Positions 35,834 to 45,972 are shown, counted from the first letter of the stretch. The stretch is 64,000 bases of DNA from an uncultured Eubacteriales bacterium (GCA_949284175.1 CASDVE010000014.1:1-64000); one strand, 5' to 3'. A program made the numbers and translations. The notes: generated by a model not told the origin, from the letters alone.

Positions 35834-37408
35834 TTAATGGCGTCTTAATAAGGATTTTTTAACTATTTGTATAAATTCTACATTATTTTTCGTCTTTACA
35901 AACAAACGCAACATTTCATCCAATGTTTCTTCTGAACGATTGCCTGACATCTCTCTTCGTAAAGCGTCTACCGTATCTTTTTCCAGTGGCGTTAATAGTA
36001 GGTCATCCCTTCTCGTTCCAGACTTTGGAATGTCAATAGCTGGGAAGATTCTCTTTTCTGATAATCGGCGATCAAGAACTAATTCCATATTACCAGTTCC
36101 TTTAAATTCCTCAAATACCACATCATCCATCTTGCTTCCGGTTTCCACAAGAGCCGTTGCAAGCACAGTCAAACTTCCACCCTCTCGCATATTTCTAGCA
36201 GCACCAAAAAACTTCTTTGGCATATGAAGGGCTGCTGGATCAAGACCACCGGTTAATGTTCTTCCGCTTGGTGGCACCGTCAAATTATAGGCTCTTGCAA
36301 GACGTGTAATGCTATCTAGTAAAATTACTACATCTTTCTTATGCTCCACTAAACGTTTTGCACGCTCTAACACCATTTCGGATACACGTTTATGATGTTC
36401 TGGAAGTTCATCAAATGTGGAATAGATAACCTCCACGTTTGGCCCTTCAATGGACTCTCGAATATCGGTCACTTCTTCTGGACGCTCATCGATTAAAAGT
36501 ACAATGAGTTGCATATCACGATAACTTGTGGAAATGCTCTTTGCCACTTCCTTTAAAAGCGTTGTCTTTCCAGTCTTTGGAGGGGATACAATCATTCCTC
36601 TTTGCCCTTTTCCAATTGGAGATAACAAATCCACAATACGCATGGCAACACTAGAACCTGTCTTTTCTAACTTAATTCTTTCATTTGGAAAAATTGGCGT
36701 CAATTCTTCAAATGGCTTTCTCTTCGCCGCTTCTGCTGGATGCACTCCATTGACAGAGCTGACAAATAACAAAGCACTAAATTTTTCACTCTGTGTTTTA
36801 ATTCGGATATTCCCAGTTAAAATATCCCCTGTTTTTAAGTTAAAACGGCGGATCATGGATGGAGCAACATAAATATCATTTTCTCCTGGCAAATAATTCT
36901 CACAGCGAATAAATCCATATCCGTCTGGCATAACTTCTAAGATTCCGTTAGCTGTTTCCCCACTATCAAGTTCTTCAAAAGTCAATCTTTGAGAATCATT
37001 CCCTTCCTGTGTCCCTTGACATAATTTATCCTCTTGTTCATCAGAACTGCTATTCTTTCTATGTGACTCTCCATTTTCTTCCATTTCCTCAACAGACTTT
37101 TTGAAATTCTCCATTCGTTCATCTGTTCCTCGTTTTTGACCGCCCATTTTCTCCTCTGACATACGCCTTTGATTCTCAGAGCGTCTTTGTACCTCTTGTT
37201 TTTCAACACTTTTTGGCATATCACCTTTTGATAAGGATTCTGTTTCTTCTTTCTCAGCTTGTTTCTGTTCTGATAACTGCTCATTTCCCTTATCTTGTTC
37301 CAATAATTTCTCAATTAGCTCATGCTTTTTTAATGAGGAAATTCCTTTCATTCCTCTCTCTTTTCCTAACGCACATAACTGTGCTTTTGACATACTTTCA
37401 TATTCCAT
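35834..37408 (-). CDS. rho: Transcription termination factor Rho with a disordered N-terminal insert
   Basis: Hexameric RNA helicase that ends transcription. After a SAP-like N-terminal start (MSKAQLCALGKERGMKG) come about 100 highly charged, low-complexity residues (about 40-145). Then follow the cold-shock RNA-binding domain (GYGFIRCENYLPGENDIYV) and the ATPase with P-loop PPKTGKTTLL, DERPEEVTD and LLDSITRLARAYN. ATG 37408 is chosen because AAAGGA lies 7 nt upstream; a GTG at 37429 is less likely. The insert makes it longer (524) than the 420-residue E. coli protein. It is convergent to nothing and probably transcribed alone. Confidence 0.96.
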   Translation of the reverse strand: MEYESMSKAQLCALGKERGMKGISSLKKHELIEKLLEQDKGNEQLSEQKQAEKEETESLSKGDMPKSVEKQEVQRRSENQRRMSEEKMGGQKRGTDERMENFKKSVEEMEENGESHRKNSSSDEQEDKLCQGTQEGNDSQRLTFEELDSGETANGILEVMPDGYGFIRCENYLPGENDIYVAPSMIRRFNLKTGDILTGNIRIKTQSEKFSALLFVSSVNGVHPAEAAKRKPFEELTPIFPNERIKLEKTGSSVAMRIVDLLSPIGKGQRGMIVSPPKTGKTTLLKEVAKSISTSYRDMQLIVLLIDERPEEVTDIRESIEGPNVEVIYSTFDELPEHHKRVSEMVLERAKRLVEHKKDVVILLDSITRLARAYNLTVPPSGRTLTGGLDPAALHMPKKFFGAARNMREGGSLTVLATALVETGSKMDDVVFEEFKGTGNMELVLDRRLSEKRIFPAIDIPKSGTRRDDLLLTPLEKDTVDALRREMSGNRSEETLDEMLRLFVKTKNNVEFIQIVKKSLLRRH

Positions 37409-37762
37409 GAATAATTCCTTTCTTTTCACATACCCACATTGCTTTTCTTCTTACAAGAGGCGAATCTTCACCCGTTATAAACCATATGAATAACATAAAA
37501 AACTCTTTTATAAATTTTCATTTCTCCCTATCCTTCTTTGTCAATGTTCTTCTCGTTTGTATGTGAATATTGTCTGGGTAATTTTTAGATAATGATTTAT
37601 TTAGATAACTAAAACTCTAGTTCTAATAGATAAATTTATATGAAGATATCGCGACAAGAAACACACTTTGTGAGTTTCGCTTGCCAAACGTGTTTCTTCT
37701 GTTTTTCATTGTAGCACATCTTTTTATCGGATACAAGAACTCAATTTATTTTTTCCTTGCTA
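37409..37762. other. Divergent intergenic region between rho and the YhcC-like gene
   Basis: No gene seen. A hairpin at 37655-37684 (CAAG/CTTG, AAAC/GTTT, CAC/GTG around TTT) resembles the second hairpin of the dispersed repeat, and AACGTGTTTCTT (37686-37698) recurs at about 26408. Rho autoregulatory signals may lie in the 37430-37500 part but I cannot define them. Confidence 0.45.
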
Positions 37763-37791
37763 TTGCCATGAATTTTGAGAAATGGTATGAT
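37763..37791 (+). promoter_or_regulatory. Promoter of the YhcC-like/DUF4364 operon
   Basis: TTGCCA (37763-37768), 17-nt spacer, TATGAT (37786-37791). It lies inside a possible upstream extension of the reading frame, which argues for the start at 37825. Confidence 0.6.
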
Positions 37792-37824
37792 AAAATCACT
37801 ATATTAAGAAATGGACACTTTATT

Positions 37825-38760
37825 ATGGAACAAAGATACTATACATTAAATCAATATTTTCAAAAACAATTTGGCGAAAAAGTATACAAACTTTCTTTAA
37901 ATGGGGGGATGACTTGTCCAAACCGCGACGGAACTTGCGGAAGTCGTGGCTGTATTTTTTGCAGTGAAGGCGGTTCTGGAGAATTTTCTTCTTCTCCACT
38001 CTTGTCCATTACAGAACAAATAGAGGAAGGCAAACTCCGTTTAAAGCAAAAAAAAGTTGGACAAAAGTTTATTGCCTATTTTCAGGCATTTACCAATACA
38101 TATGCCCCTATCTCCCATTTACGCCGTATTTTTTATGAGGCAATTGCTCCATCAGAAATTGTCGGTCTTTCGATTGGAACAAGACCTGATTGTCTTTCTC
38201 CTGAAGTCCTCTCTCTTTTGAAAGAACTCAATGAGAAAAAACCTGTATTTATAGAACTTGGCCTTCAGACAATCTATGAAAAAACGGCTACTTTTATTCG
38301 AAGGGGCTATCCTTTATCCTGCTTTGAAGAAGCAATCCCTAAGCTAAAAGCAATTGGCTGTAACGTAGTTGTTCATGTAATCCTCGGTTTTCCCAATGAA
38401 ACAAAGGATATGATCCTAGATGAAATTCGATATTTGAATACACTTCCCATTGATGGAATCAAACTCCATCTACTCCACATTTTAAAACATACGGATTTGG
38501 AAACTTATTATAACAAACACCCATTTCCAACCTATACCCTTGAAGAATACGCCTCTTTGATTGTCGATTGTATCAACGAACTAAGACCTGATATCGTTGT
38601 TCATCGGATCACTGGGGATGGTCCAAAAAACCTATTAATTGCCCCACTTTGGAGTGGACATAAAAAACTTGTTTTAAATACCATCCACCATAAAATGAAA
38701 AAAGAAAATTGTATCCAAGGCAAATATTATTATAACGATATACAAAGACAGGAGCGATAA
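37825..38760 (+). CDS. Radical SAM protein of the YhcC/TIGR01212 family
   Basis: A 311-residue protein opening RYYTLNQYFQKQFG. Its cysteine cluster is CPNRDGTCGSRGCIFCSEGG (about 29-48), the distinctive spacing of this family, followed by SIGTRPDCL and GLQT motifs of an Elp3-like radical-SAM barrel. Its substrate is not established; an RNA or cofactor modification is often suggested. The frame is open 144 nt further upstream, but the promoter sits there and that part is hydrophobic and unlike the family. The DUF4364 gene follows after 2 nt. Confidence 0.88.
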   Translation: MEQRYYTLNQYFQKQFGEKVYKLSLNGGMTCPNRDGTCGSRGCIFCSEGGSGEFSSSPLLSITEQIEEGKLRLKQKKVGQKFIAYFQAFTNTYAPISHLRRIFYEAIAPSEIVGLSIGTRPDCLSPEVLSLLKELNEKKPVFIELGLQTIYEKTATFIRRGYPLSCFEEAIPKLKAIGCNVVVHVILGFPNETKDMILDEIRYLNTLPIDGIKLHLLHILKHTDLETYYNKHPFPTYTLEEYASLIVDCINELRPDIVVHRITGDGPKNLLIAPLWSGHKKLVLNTIHHKMKKENCIQGKYYYNDIQRQER

Positions 38761-38762
38761 CG

Positions 38763-39302
38763 ATGCACGCTGATGGTTTAACTTTATATAAACTTATTGT
38801 ATTATATATGCTAGATAAAGTGGACTTCCCACTGACCAATTCTCAACTCTCTCAATTCATTTTAGATAAGGGATATACAAACTATTTTAATTTACAACAA
38901 TCCATTAATGAGCTTATTGATTCCAGCTTAATTCGACCTGAGATCATACGAAATACGAGCTATTATCATAGCACCCCAGCAGGTGTTGAAACCCTTCGCC
39001 TTTTTGAATATAAAATCCCAGATGCTATTAAAGCGGATATTATGGAATATTTTGAAGAAAATCGCTATCAACTTCGCAATGAAGTGGAGATTTTATCCGA
39101 ATATTATCCAGCAAAAAAAGGGGAATATATCGTAAATTGTATTGTAAAAGAAAAAAATAGTCCTCTATTGGAAGTAAAACTGAATGTTGTATCAGAAGAA
39201 CAAGCAGTCGCTATTTGTGATAATTGGAAATCAAATAGTTCTGATGTGTACACCTATTTAATTCATACTTTAATGTTTAAGAAGAAAGAGGAAGAAACTT
39301 AA
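38763..39302 (+). CDS. DUF4364 winged-helix-like protein
   Basis: A 179-residue protein matching the DUF4364 family of Clostridia. The N-terminal 75 residues look like a winged helix (LTNSQLSQFILDKGYTNYFN then SLIRPEI... HSTPAGVETL), and the C-terminal half is a small alpha/beta domain. It may be a DNA-binding regulator, but no target is known. AGGAGCG serves as ribosome site, overlapping the end of the preceding gene, with which it forms an operon. Confidence 0.82.
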   Translation: MHADGLTLYKLIVLYMLDKVDFPLTNSQLSQFILDKGYTNYFNLQQSINELIDSSLIRPEIIRNTSYYHSTPAGVETLRLFEYKIPDAIKADIMEYFEENRYQLRNEVEILSEYYPAKKGEYIVNCIVKEKNSPLLEVKLNVVSEEQAVAICDNWKSNSSDVYTYLIHTLMFKKKEEET

Positions 39303-39314
39303 TATAAGACCGAT

Positions 39315-39420
39315 GAGAAGGCTGTGGCATAAAGAAAGTACTATACAAAATATCATTATAATTTCAAGTGAAATCGCCGATCTTTTGTATATGCTAGGCT
39401 TAGTGCAACAGCCTCTTTTC
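39315..39420. terminator. Three-level hairpin between convergent genes
   Basis: Outer arms AGGCTGTGGCA and TGCAACAGCCT, middle arms TATACAAAA (39342-39350) and TTTTGTATA (39383-39391, perfect), and an inner ATTTC-AAGT-GAAAT hairpin. A CTTTTC tail follows on the plus strand. It is a probable terminator of the YhcC operon and perhaps of the opposite gene, though unusually elaborate. Confidence 0.6.
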
Positions 39421-39444
39421 TACCCAAATCAACTTTATTTAGTC

Positions 39445-41877
39445 TTATAATATATCTTTGTATTCATCCACATACTCTACACTGGAAATATTCATTTCTT
39501 GTTCTTTTTGCTCTAACTTCTTCCCTAAGAACGTACCACATAAAAAAACGCCTGCTAATACTAAGATCCCACCTAGTATTAATCCTGATTTCTTCTTCTT
39601 TTTTTCTTTTATCACTTCTACTTCTTTTTGTAGGTCTTCAATACTTTCTTTCTCCTGTTCTTTCGTTTCTTCAATTTCTACTTGTTGTATTTGTTCTTCT
39701 TGTTTTTTCCCTCGTATCATTCCCGAATCAATTAACATATCCATAACAATTTGTTGCGTTTTTTCTCCTTGAGGTTCTTTATTGATGTATCCAAGTAAAT
39801 ACAACAAAACTTCTTTTAAATCACGACAATTTACTGAAACTTTTTTCTCTGGATTCTTTTTATGGTACAAAGACACTTCATGAATTTGTGGCATAACAAT
39901 TTCCATAAAAATAACATCATAAAGAAGCTGTTCCAGTGATTTACCATGATAAACAGAAAATCCGATTCTTTTTTCTAATATCACTTGTTCTATTCCAAAA
40001 TAATCACCCAAACGTATATGTTTCATTTCTTTTGCTTTGTAATTCCGTTTTTGTCTTTTTATTTCTTCTCGAAAAAGTGTTCGAATCTCTTCCTCTGCAT
40101 ATCCTCCTACCTCTTTATATGCTAAAAAATATTCCCCTAAATCCAAACCATCTTTTAGCAATTGAGTCATAACTTCTTCTTTCTTCTCTATTGTAAGATG
40201 TCCTTGTCTTTCCTCTTGTAAAAACTCTGTGACAGTATCAATGGAATCTATTTTTCTTTTTAATTCTTCACGATATTGTTGCCATTCTTTTATTTCAACG
40301 CTAATCTCATGATAATTGGATGCACACTGTAAACAATTAGAACTCAAAACAAATTCAGCTAAATCATCCCATTTTTCATATAATTCACATTCTTTTTCAT
40401 ACAATAACTGTCGATATTGTTCAAAAAATAAGTCTGCAAACCTTTTTGTTTCTCTTTTCCCCAAATTCATTGTTTCTGACCAATCAATCAGTTGTTTCAG
40501 AGTAGAACTATCTTCCCTTTGTTCAGAAAATGCTCTTTTTATTCTTTCTATCATCTCTTTTTCTATAATAGAATCCTCTGTTCGCATTCTATTTGTCAAA
40601 ATGTACTGCAAAATAAATGTTTTTCTTTTCCCAAAGATAGAAATAATATTTTGTTTTGTTTCTTCAAATTCTTCTAGTTTCTCATTAATATTGGTTGTTT
40701 TATCATCACGAATTTGACTTCCTATTTTTTGCATCCATTCATTACTCACTGTCGTATAAAACCCTTTTAACAATTGTAATAAACTGGCATAATCTTTATA
40801 ATATTCTACTATATCTGAACAATTATGAATCATGGAACTAGTTGCTTCTAATGCCATATCAATAGTTCCAGAATGAATCACACCTTTTATAACTAGATCA
40901 TGAACCATCTGATCAAATCGTTTTGTAAGAGTCGTTTCTACTTTATTATTATTTTTAAAATTTTTCCACTCTTCAAATGTAATTTTATCTATTTTTTTCA
41001 ACTTAGACCAAAACCCTATTTTAACAAACTGGCAGTATAAATCAACATTCCATTCTTCAATGGGTACTTCTTCTATTTCTTGAAAATTATGAATTCCATA
41101 TTCAAAAATATAATTCACCAAACGCTCCATATCTTCATGCCGTTTTTCACTTCTTGTTCTTTGTTCCCACATCCGATAGGCATCTGGATATTTTTCTCGA
41201 TTTTTATTTGTTTCTTTTACAAATTGAATCAATATATTTTCTTCTTCTCCATTTGTTTCAAATGTCAAATTTTTTCGACAACCATATGGTATATACTGTA
41301 CTAATCTATATAATATGATTTGACAATATCTTTGATAATCTGGCTCTGATTCTGGTACAAAAATGACTATTGGTTGTTCCATTCCAATCAAACTTTGATA
41401 TAAAATTTCATAAACCAATTCTTTCCAAGTATTCTCATTCTCTTCTTTATATATCTGTTTTTCCTGTTCTTTTGTTATAATACTTTTTGCTTCTAACTGT
41501 TCTTTTGTAAGAATCAATGATTCATAAAGTGGAAAATGATTTGGTTCTTTTACAACTTCAACAAAATCTTCTCCTGATGAAAATTGACAAAAAATAAGAT
41601 TCTCATAATTTTTTAATATTTCTTTTGTCGTTTCATATACGACTACTTGTGTAAAAAAAAGCTGTTTTGTATTATTATCTCGATAATCTGGTGCATAATA
41701 TGTCAGAACAAGTTCTCCTTGCTTCGTATACTGAATACTTCTATTTTTGTCGTCTTCACTTCCACCAACTGCTAACTCTGTTAATTCTATCTGGTTTTCT
41801 AATCTCACTCGTCCTTTTGGATATACAATCATTTGATATTTAGATGTATACCCTTTCATAATTTCATATTTCTTCAT
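39445..41877 (-). CDS. Large tail-anchored membrane protein of unknown function, possibly GAP1-N-like
   Basis: An 810-residue protein that I do not recognise with confidence. Residues about 10-210 form an alpha/beta region containing LVQYIPYGCRKNLTFETN, which faintly resembles the GAP1-N domains of large conflict-system proteins. Residues about 250-700 are Glu/Lys-rich and helical. A single membrane helix (about 765-785) lies close to the C-terminus, so nearly the whole protein is cytoplasmic and tail-anchored. The gene is AT-richer than its neighbours and has a promoter at 42060-42088 and no operon partner. A role in signalling, defence or as a GTPase partner would be speculation. Confidence 0.55.
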   Translation of the reverse strand: MKKYEIMKGYTSKYQMIVYPKGRVRLENQIELTELAVGGSEDDKNRSIQYTKQGELVLTYYAPDYRDNNTKQLFFTQVVVYETTKEILKNYENLIFCQFSSGEDFVEVVKEPNHFPLYESLILTKEQLEAKSIITKEQEKQIYKEENENTWKELVYEILYQSLIGMEQPIVIFVPESEPDYQRYCQIILYRLVQYIPYGCRKNLTFETNGEEENILIQFVKETNKNREKYPDAYRMWEQRTRSEKRHEDMERLVNYIFEYGIHNFQEIEEVPIEEWNVDLYCQFVKIGFWSKLKKIDKITFEEWKNFKNNNKVETTLTKRFDQMVHDLVIKGVIHSGTIDMALEATSSMIHNCSDIVEYYKDYASLLQLLKGFYTTVSNEWMQKIGSQIRDDKTTNINEKLEEFEETKQNIISIFGKRKTFILQYILTNRMRTEDSIIEKEMIERIKRAFSEQREDSSTLKQLIDWSETMNLGKRETKRFADLFFEQYRQLLYEKECELYEKWDDLAEFVLSSNCLQCASNYHEISVEIKEWQQYREELKRKIDSIDTVTEFLQEERQGHLTIEKKEEVMTQLLKDGLDLGEYFLAYKEVGGYAEEEIRTLFREEIKRQKRNYKAKEMKHIRLGDYFGIEQVILEKRIGFSVYHGKSLEQLLYDVIFMEIVMPQIHEVSLYHKKNPEKKVSVNCRDLKEVLLYLLGYINKEPQGEKTQQIVMDMLIDSGMIRGKKQEEQIQQVEIEETKEQEKESIEDLQKEVEVIKEKKKKKSGLILGGILVLAGVFLCGTFLGKKLEQKEQEMNISSVEYVDEYKDIL

Positions 41878-42059
41878 TTGACATCACCCAATCCTATATA
41901 TGCTAGTTTTCTTTCCCCACTATACAAAATATCTATTGATAATAATTTAACAAATTAGCTCATAACTTTTTTTGTTACAACTCTACTTATCTTCTATCCC
42001 TTTATTCCTATTATACTTCATATGTTTCCTCATCTCTAATTTCAAATATTATTGTCCTT

Positions 42060-42088
42060 ATTATAACATAAATTAATTTTTCCAACAA
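42060..42088 (-). promoter_or_regulatory. Promoter of the 810-residue protein gene
   Basis: TTGTTG (42083-42088), 17-nt spacer, TATAAT (42060-42065). The untranslated leader would be about 175 nt long and AT-rich, with no structure that I recognise. Confidence 0.5.
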
Positions 42089-42134
42089 TTCCCTCTTATT
42101 CTATCTTTATGACCCTGTTATATAAAATTTAGAC

Positions 42135-42190
42135 AAAAAGGAAACTGCCACTTTACGATTATTCAACCGTTAAAGCAACAGCCCTTTTTC
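42135..42190 (-). terminator. Terminator of the small lipoprotein gene
   Basis: AAAAAGG, CTG and CTTTA (42135-42155) pair with TAAAG, CAG and CCTTTTT (42171-42189), with internal mismatches. The right arm has the GCAACAGCC sequence shared with hairpins near 25670 and 39410. Confidence 0.55.
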
Positions 42191-42204
42191 TTTTCTTCCT
42201 CATT

Positions 42205-42750
42205 TTATGACACACTGAGCTTTGCATCATTTAAAGAAGTGAATTGACATTCATAACTTCCTTTCATCTTAACTGCTGTAAGCACAAAATAATTATCTCC
42301 TTTTTTAATGGAATAACTTTGGGATTCGTTAGCCTCCACTTCAATTAACTGCTCATCCGGCGTCAACAAGTACGCTTGAAACTCTCCCTCTTCTAAAGAA
42401 AGTGTTGTACTCAATCGAATGTCACAATCTTCTTTTGCATGAATGACAATCGGATAATCAGCACCAGTAAATTCTTTACAGGAATATTTATACCGGTTCC
42501 CAATTAAATTGCCTCCTGATAGCATTTTATGAGATCCAACTGTTCGATCAATAATGCTCTCTTTTTTGATATCCTCCATCTTCTCAATCTCGTTGTTTTG
42601 TTTCTTCTTTTGCGTACTTTTCTGATCCGTTTCTTTTTCTTTTACCTCAGATTGCACCGAAGTATCCACTGTTTCTTCTTTCTTTTGTCCACAAGCAACA
42701 AAAGTTCCCATTAGCATAAAAAAACAAAGACTAATTATAATTTTTTTCAT
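42205..42750 (-). CDS. Small lipoprotein of unknown function
   Basis: A protein of 181 residues with a signal peptide ending in the lipobox FVAC, so it should be anchored on the outer face of the membrane. A Lys/Glu/Gln-rich linker (about 25-70) leads to a beta-rich C-terminal domain of about 110 residues. I know no family for it. ATG 42750 is chosen because GGGGAT precedes it, whereas an in-frame ATG 15 nt upstream has no ribosome site. It has its own terminator and lies between ysxC and the 810-residue protein gene, which it could serve as a surface partner. Confidence 0.7.
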   Translation of the reverse strand: MKKIIISLCFFMLMGTFVACGQKKEETVDTSVQSEVKEKETDQKSTQKKKQNNEIEKMEDIKKESIIDRTVGSHKMLSGGNLIGNRYKYSCKEFTGADYPIVIHAKEDCDIRLSTTLSLEEGEFQAYLLTPDEQLIEVEANESQSYSIKKGDNYFVLTAVKMKGSYECQFTSLNDAKLSVS

Positions 42751-42853
42751 TCTATCCCCGCCCATTTTTAAAATTCTTCGATTTTTTTATTTTTTTAATT
42801 ATATCATTAAGATTCGTACAGATCAAGCTATGTCACTATATCCTATATACAAC

Positions 42854-42893
42854 AAAAAGACCACAAGTTATCTTCCAACTTGTGGTCTTTTTT
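42854..42893 (-). terminator. Terminator of ysxC
   Basis: AAAAAGACCACAAGTT (42854-42869) pairs perfectly with AACTTGTGGTCTTTTT (42877-42892), 8 nt past the ysxC stop; T-rich on both strands. Confidence 0.9.
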
Positions 42894-42900
42894 CTCATCT

Positions 42901-43521
42901 TTATTCTTCCACAGTTTCTTCTATTTCTTCCTGTGGGTTTAATACATATTCTTCAATAAATTCCCAAATTTCATCTCTACCTTGTTTGGATAGAGCAGAA
43001 TATGGAAAGATCGGTGTACCTTTTACTAAATTCAATCCTTCTCTAATAGCTTTTACATGCTTTGCAACTTGACTGCGTTTTAATTTATCAAGTTTTGTGG
43101 CGATAATCACAGGATTAAATCCATTGTTCACGATCCAATCATACATCAGTTTATCGTTAGCCGATGGATCATGCCGAATATCCACAAGCAAAAATACAAT
43201 TCGAAGTTGTTTTGATGTATGAAGATAACGTTCAATGAGCTTTCCCCATTTTGCCTGCATTTCTTTTGATACTTTTGCATATCCATATCCTGGAAGATCC
43301 ACAAAATAGAGCAATTCATTGATATTATAATAATTGATCGTCTGTGTCTTTCCTGGTTGCTGTGATGTTCTAGCATAGGATTTTCGGTTCATTAATCCAT
43401 TAATTAAAGATGATTTTCCAACATTGGACTTTCCTGCAAATGCGATTTCTGGCATTTCATTGTCTGGAAGTTTGCTTGTAACCCCGCATACTGTTTCCAA
43501 GTTCACTTTTGTTACATTCAT
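42901..43521 (-). CDS. ysxC: Ribosome biogenesis GTPase YsxC/EngB
   Basis: A 206-residue essential GTPase that helps assemble the 50S subunit. G1 [12 protein letters not shown] (about 31-42), G3 DLPGYGYAK (about 75-83), G4 TKLDK (about 142-146) and G5 YSALS are visible. It ends with an acidic tail. It starts 11 nt after lon, the usual Firmicute order, and is closed by a strong terminator. Confidence 0.96.
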   Translation of the reverse strand: MNVTKVNLETVCGVTSKLPDNEMPEIAFAGKSNVGKSSLINGLMNRKSYARTSQQPGKTQTINYYNINELLYFVDLPGYGYAKVSKEMQAKWGKLIERYLHTSKQLRIVFLLVDIRHDPSANDKLMYDWIVNNGFNPVIIATKLDKLKRSQVAKHVKAIREGLNLVKGTPIFPYSALSKQGRDEIWEFIEEYVLNPQEEIEETVEE

Positions 43522-43532
43522 CTATTTTCCTC

Positions 43533-45854
43533 CTATGCTTCTTTTACAAGAGCATGTTCTAGAACATCATCCATTGTTGTAGCATACGTAATGGTTAACC
43601 CATTTGTAATCTCTTTATCAATATCTAAAACATTCTTTTTATTTTTTGCAGGTACAATGACTTCTTTCACTCCAACTACTTTTGCAGCTAGGATTTTTTC
43701 TTTTAATCCACCGATTGGCAGAACTCGTCCACGAAGTGTAATCTCTCCTGTCATGGCAATATCTCCACGCACCTGTTTTCCTGTAATCGCTGATAAAATG
43801 GCAGTTGCCATCGTAATACCTGCTGAAGGTCCATCTTTTGGAACGGCTCCTTCTGGGATGTGAATGTGAATATCATGTTTATCAAAATAGTCACTGGCAA
43901 TGCCAAATTTCTCGCCAACGGAACGAATATAACTAATTCCCGTTCTTGCGGATTCTTTCATCACATCCCCAAGATTTCCTGTCAATTCAAACTTGCCTTT
44001 TCCTGCCATAATATTGACTTCAATGCTTAGAGTATCTCCACCAACACTTGTCCAAGCAAGTCCTCTTACGATTCCAGTCTTTGGACTTAAATCTTCATCG
44101 TCTTGTGAGAAAATTTCCGTTCCTAAGAATTTTGATACATTGCTTTCCAATACTTTAATCTGCTTTTTATTTTCTTCCATAATAATTTTAGCTGATTTTC
44201 TGCAAATCTGTCCGATTTTACGTTCTAAATTACGAACACCAGCTTCCCTTGTATAAGAAGAAATCACTTTATGAATCGCTTTATCTGTTATGTGAAGTTG
44301 TTCTTTTGTCAATCCATTTTTTTCAAGCTGCTTTGGAATTAAGTACCGTTTTGCAATATGGAACTTTTCATTCTCTGTATAACTGCTCACTTCAATCACT
44401 TCCATACGATCAAGAAGTGGTCTAGGAATTCTTGATAAATCATTTGCTGTGGCTACAAAAAGCACTTCGCTTAAATCAATTGGCACTTCTAAGTAATGAT
44501 CCATAAATGCCACATTTTGCTCTCCATCTAAAACTTCAAGGAGTGCAGATGCGGTATCTCCCTTATAATCACTGCTTACCTTGTCAATCTCATCAAGAAG
44601 CATTAAAGGATTTTTAACACCTGCTTGTTTAATTCCATTGACAATACGTCCTGGCATGGCTCCAACATAAGTTTTTCTATGCCCACGAATCTCTGCCTCA
44701 TCACGAACTCCACCGAGGGAAATGCGAACATAATGTTTATTCACTGCCCTTGCAATGGAACGAGCAATGGAAGTTTTACCTGTTCCTGGAGGCCCTGCAA
44801 GACAAATGATTGGTGCTTCTCCTTTGTTTGTAAGGGAACGAACTGCTAAAAATTCAATAATACGCTCTTTTACTTTTTCAAGTCCATAGTGATCTTCTTC
44901 TAAAATTTTCTTAGCTGTTTTAATGTCTTCATTGTCCTCAGAACTCTTTTCCCAAGGCATTTCAAGCATAGTTTCAATATAGTTTCTGCTCACATAGCTT
45001 TCTGCTGACATTCCACCAGAATTTTTAAAACGGCTGATCTCTTTTCTGATCTTTTCTTTTACTTCTTCTGATGCTTGCAATGCTTTTGTTTTTTCTTCAA
45101 ATTCATCCGCCTCTGCATCCGCACCTTCGCCCAATTCTTCGCGAATGACTTTCATCTGTTCTCTTAAAATATAATCTTTTTGGTTTTTATCAACTTTTTC
45201 TCGAATTTTTTCCTGAATCTCTTTTCGAATTTGATAAATTTCAATTTCTTCTGAGAGAGTCACAAGCAATTTTTGTCCACGCTCTAATAAATCGTCTTCC
45301 TCTAAAATCACTTGTTTTTGTTTGGAACTAATTGGCAACTGAGAACCAATCTCGTAAATTAATTCTTCTAAATCATTAATGTCCAAAATCTGTCCAATGA
45401 TATTTCTGCTTGATTTACTTCCTTCAAATCCATAAGAACGAATCACATCCTTTAAAGAACGGCTCATGGCTTCTTTTGTGTGTTCTTCATCAATTTCTCC
45501 GCTCTCAAGTACAGTATCCATCTCTTCAATTTCTGCATATAGATATGGGTCTTGTTCTACAAGTTCTACCAATCTAGCACGCTTTACACCTTCCACAAGG
45601 ACACGAATTACATTCCCTGGAAGTTTTATCATTTGCTTTATTTTTGCAACAACACCGACACTATATAAATCATCACGCTCTGGATTATCCACTCCATCTT
45701 CTATCTGGGATGCTAAGAAAAGGAGTTGATCTCCCTTCATTGCGTTTTCCACTGCTTGTACCGATTTTTCTCTTGATACATCAAAATGAACAACTGTCAT
45801 TGGAAAGACAACTTTTCCTCTTAATGCAACCATCGGCATTCTGAGTTTTTCCAT
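43533..45854 (-). CDS. lon: ATP-dependent Lon protease
   Basis: A 773-residue hexameric protease that degrades damaged and short-lived proteins. It contains the N-terminal substrate domain, the AAA+ module with P-loop [11 protein letters not shown], and the C-terminal protease domain with catalytic Ser in [12 protein letters not shown] and a Lys further on (GLKEK). ATG 45854 is chosen for its ATGGAGG ribosome site; an open extension 72 nt upstream overlaps no signal. It lies after the clpX terminator and just before ysxC. Confidence 0.96.
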   Translation of the reverse strand: MEKLRMPMVALRGKVVFPMTVVHFDVSREKSVQAVENAMKGDQLLFLASQIEDGVDNPERDDLYSVGVVAKIKQMIKLPGNVIRVLVEGVKRARLVELVEQDPYLYAEIEEMDTVLESGEIDEEHTKEAMSRSLKDVIRSYGFEGSKSSRNIIGQILDINDLEELIYEIGSQLPISSKQKQVILEEDDLLERGQKLLVTLSEEIEIYQIRKEIQEKIREKVDKNQKDYILREQMKVIREELGEGADAEADEFEEKTKALQASEEVKEKIRKEISRFKNSGGMSAESYVSRNYIETMLEMPWEKSSEDNEDIKTAKKILEEDHYGLEKVKERIIEFLAVRSLTNKGEAPIICLAGPPGTGKTSIARSIARAVNKHYVRISLGGVRDEAEIRGHRKTYVGAMPGRIVNGIKQAGVKNPLMLLDEIDKVSSDYKGDTASALLEVLDGEQNVAFMDHYLEVPIDLSEVLFVATANDLSRIPRPLLDRMEVIEVSSYTENEKFHIAKRYLIPKQLEKNGLTKEQLHITDKAIHKVISSYTREAGVRNLERKIGQICRKSAKIIMEENKKQIKVLESNVSKFLGTEIFSQDDEDLSPKTGIVRGLAWTSVGGDTLSIEVNIMAGKGKFELTGNLGDVMKESARTGISYIRSVGEKFGIASDYFDKHDIHIHIPEGAVPKDGPSAGITMATAILSAITGKQVRGDIAMTGEITLRGRVLPIGGLKEKILAAKVVGVKEVIVPAKNKKNVLDIDKEITNGLTITYATTMDDVLEHALVKEA

Positions 45855-45908
45855 GTTTTTTCCTCCATTTTCATCAAAAGTTTTTCTATTTTTCTCGTCG
45901 CCATGTGC

Positions 45909-45959
45909 AAAAAACAGCCGAATCAAAAAACTTATTCTTTCTGACTCCGGCTGTCTTTT
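45909..45959 (-). terminator. Terminator of clpX
   Basis: ACAGCCGAATCAA (45914-45926) pairs with TGACTCCGGCTGT (45942-45954) with few mismatches, and the minus strand continues with a T run. It lies about 14 nt past the clpX stop, so lon is transcribed by read-through or by an unseen promoter. Confidence 0.8.
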
Positions 45960-45972
45960 ATGCCTTTATAGC

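Noticed and set aside
37681-37824. N-terminal extension of the YhcC-like protein
   Set aside because: Contains a consensus promoter and hydrophobic filler sequence; family-like sequence begins at 37825.
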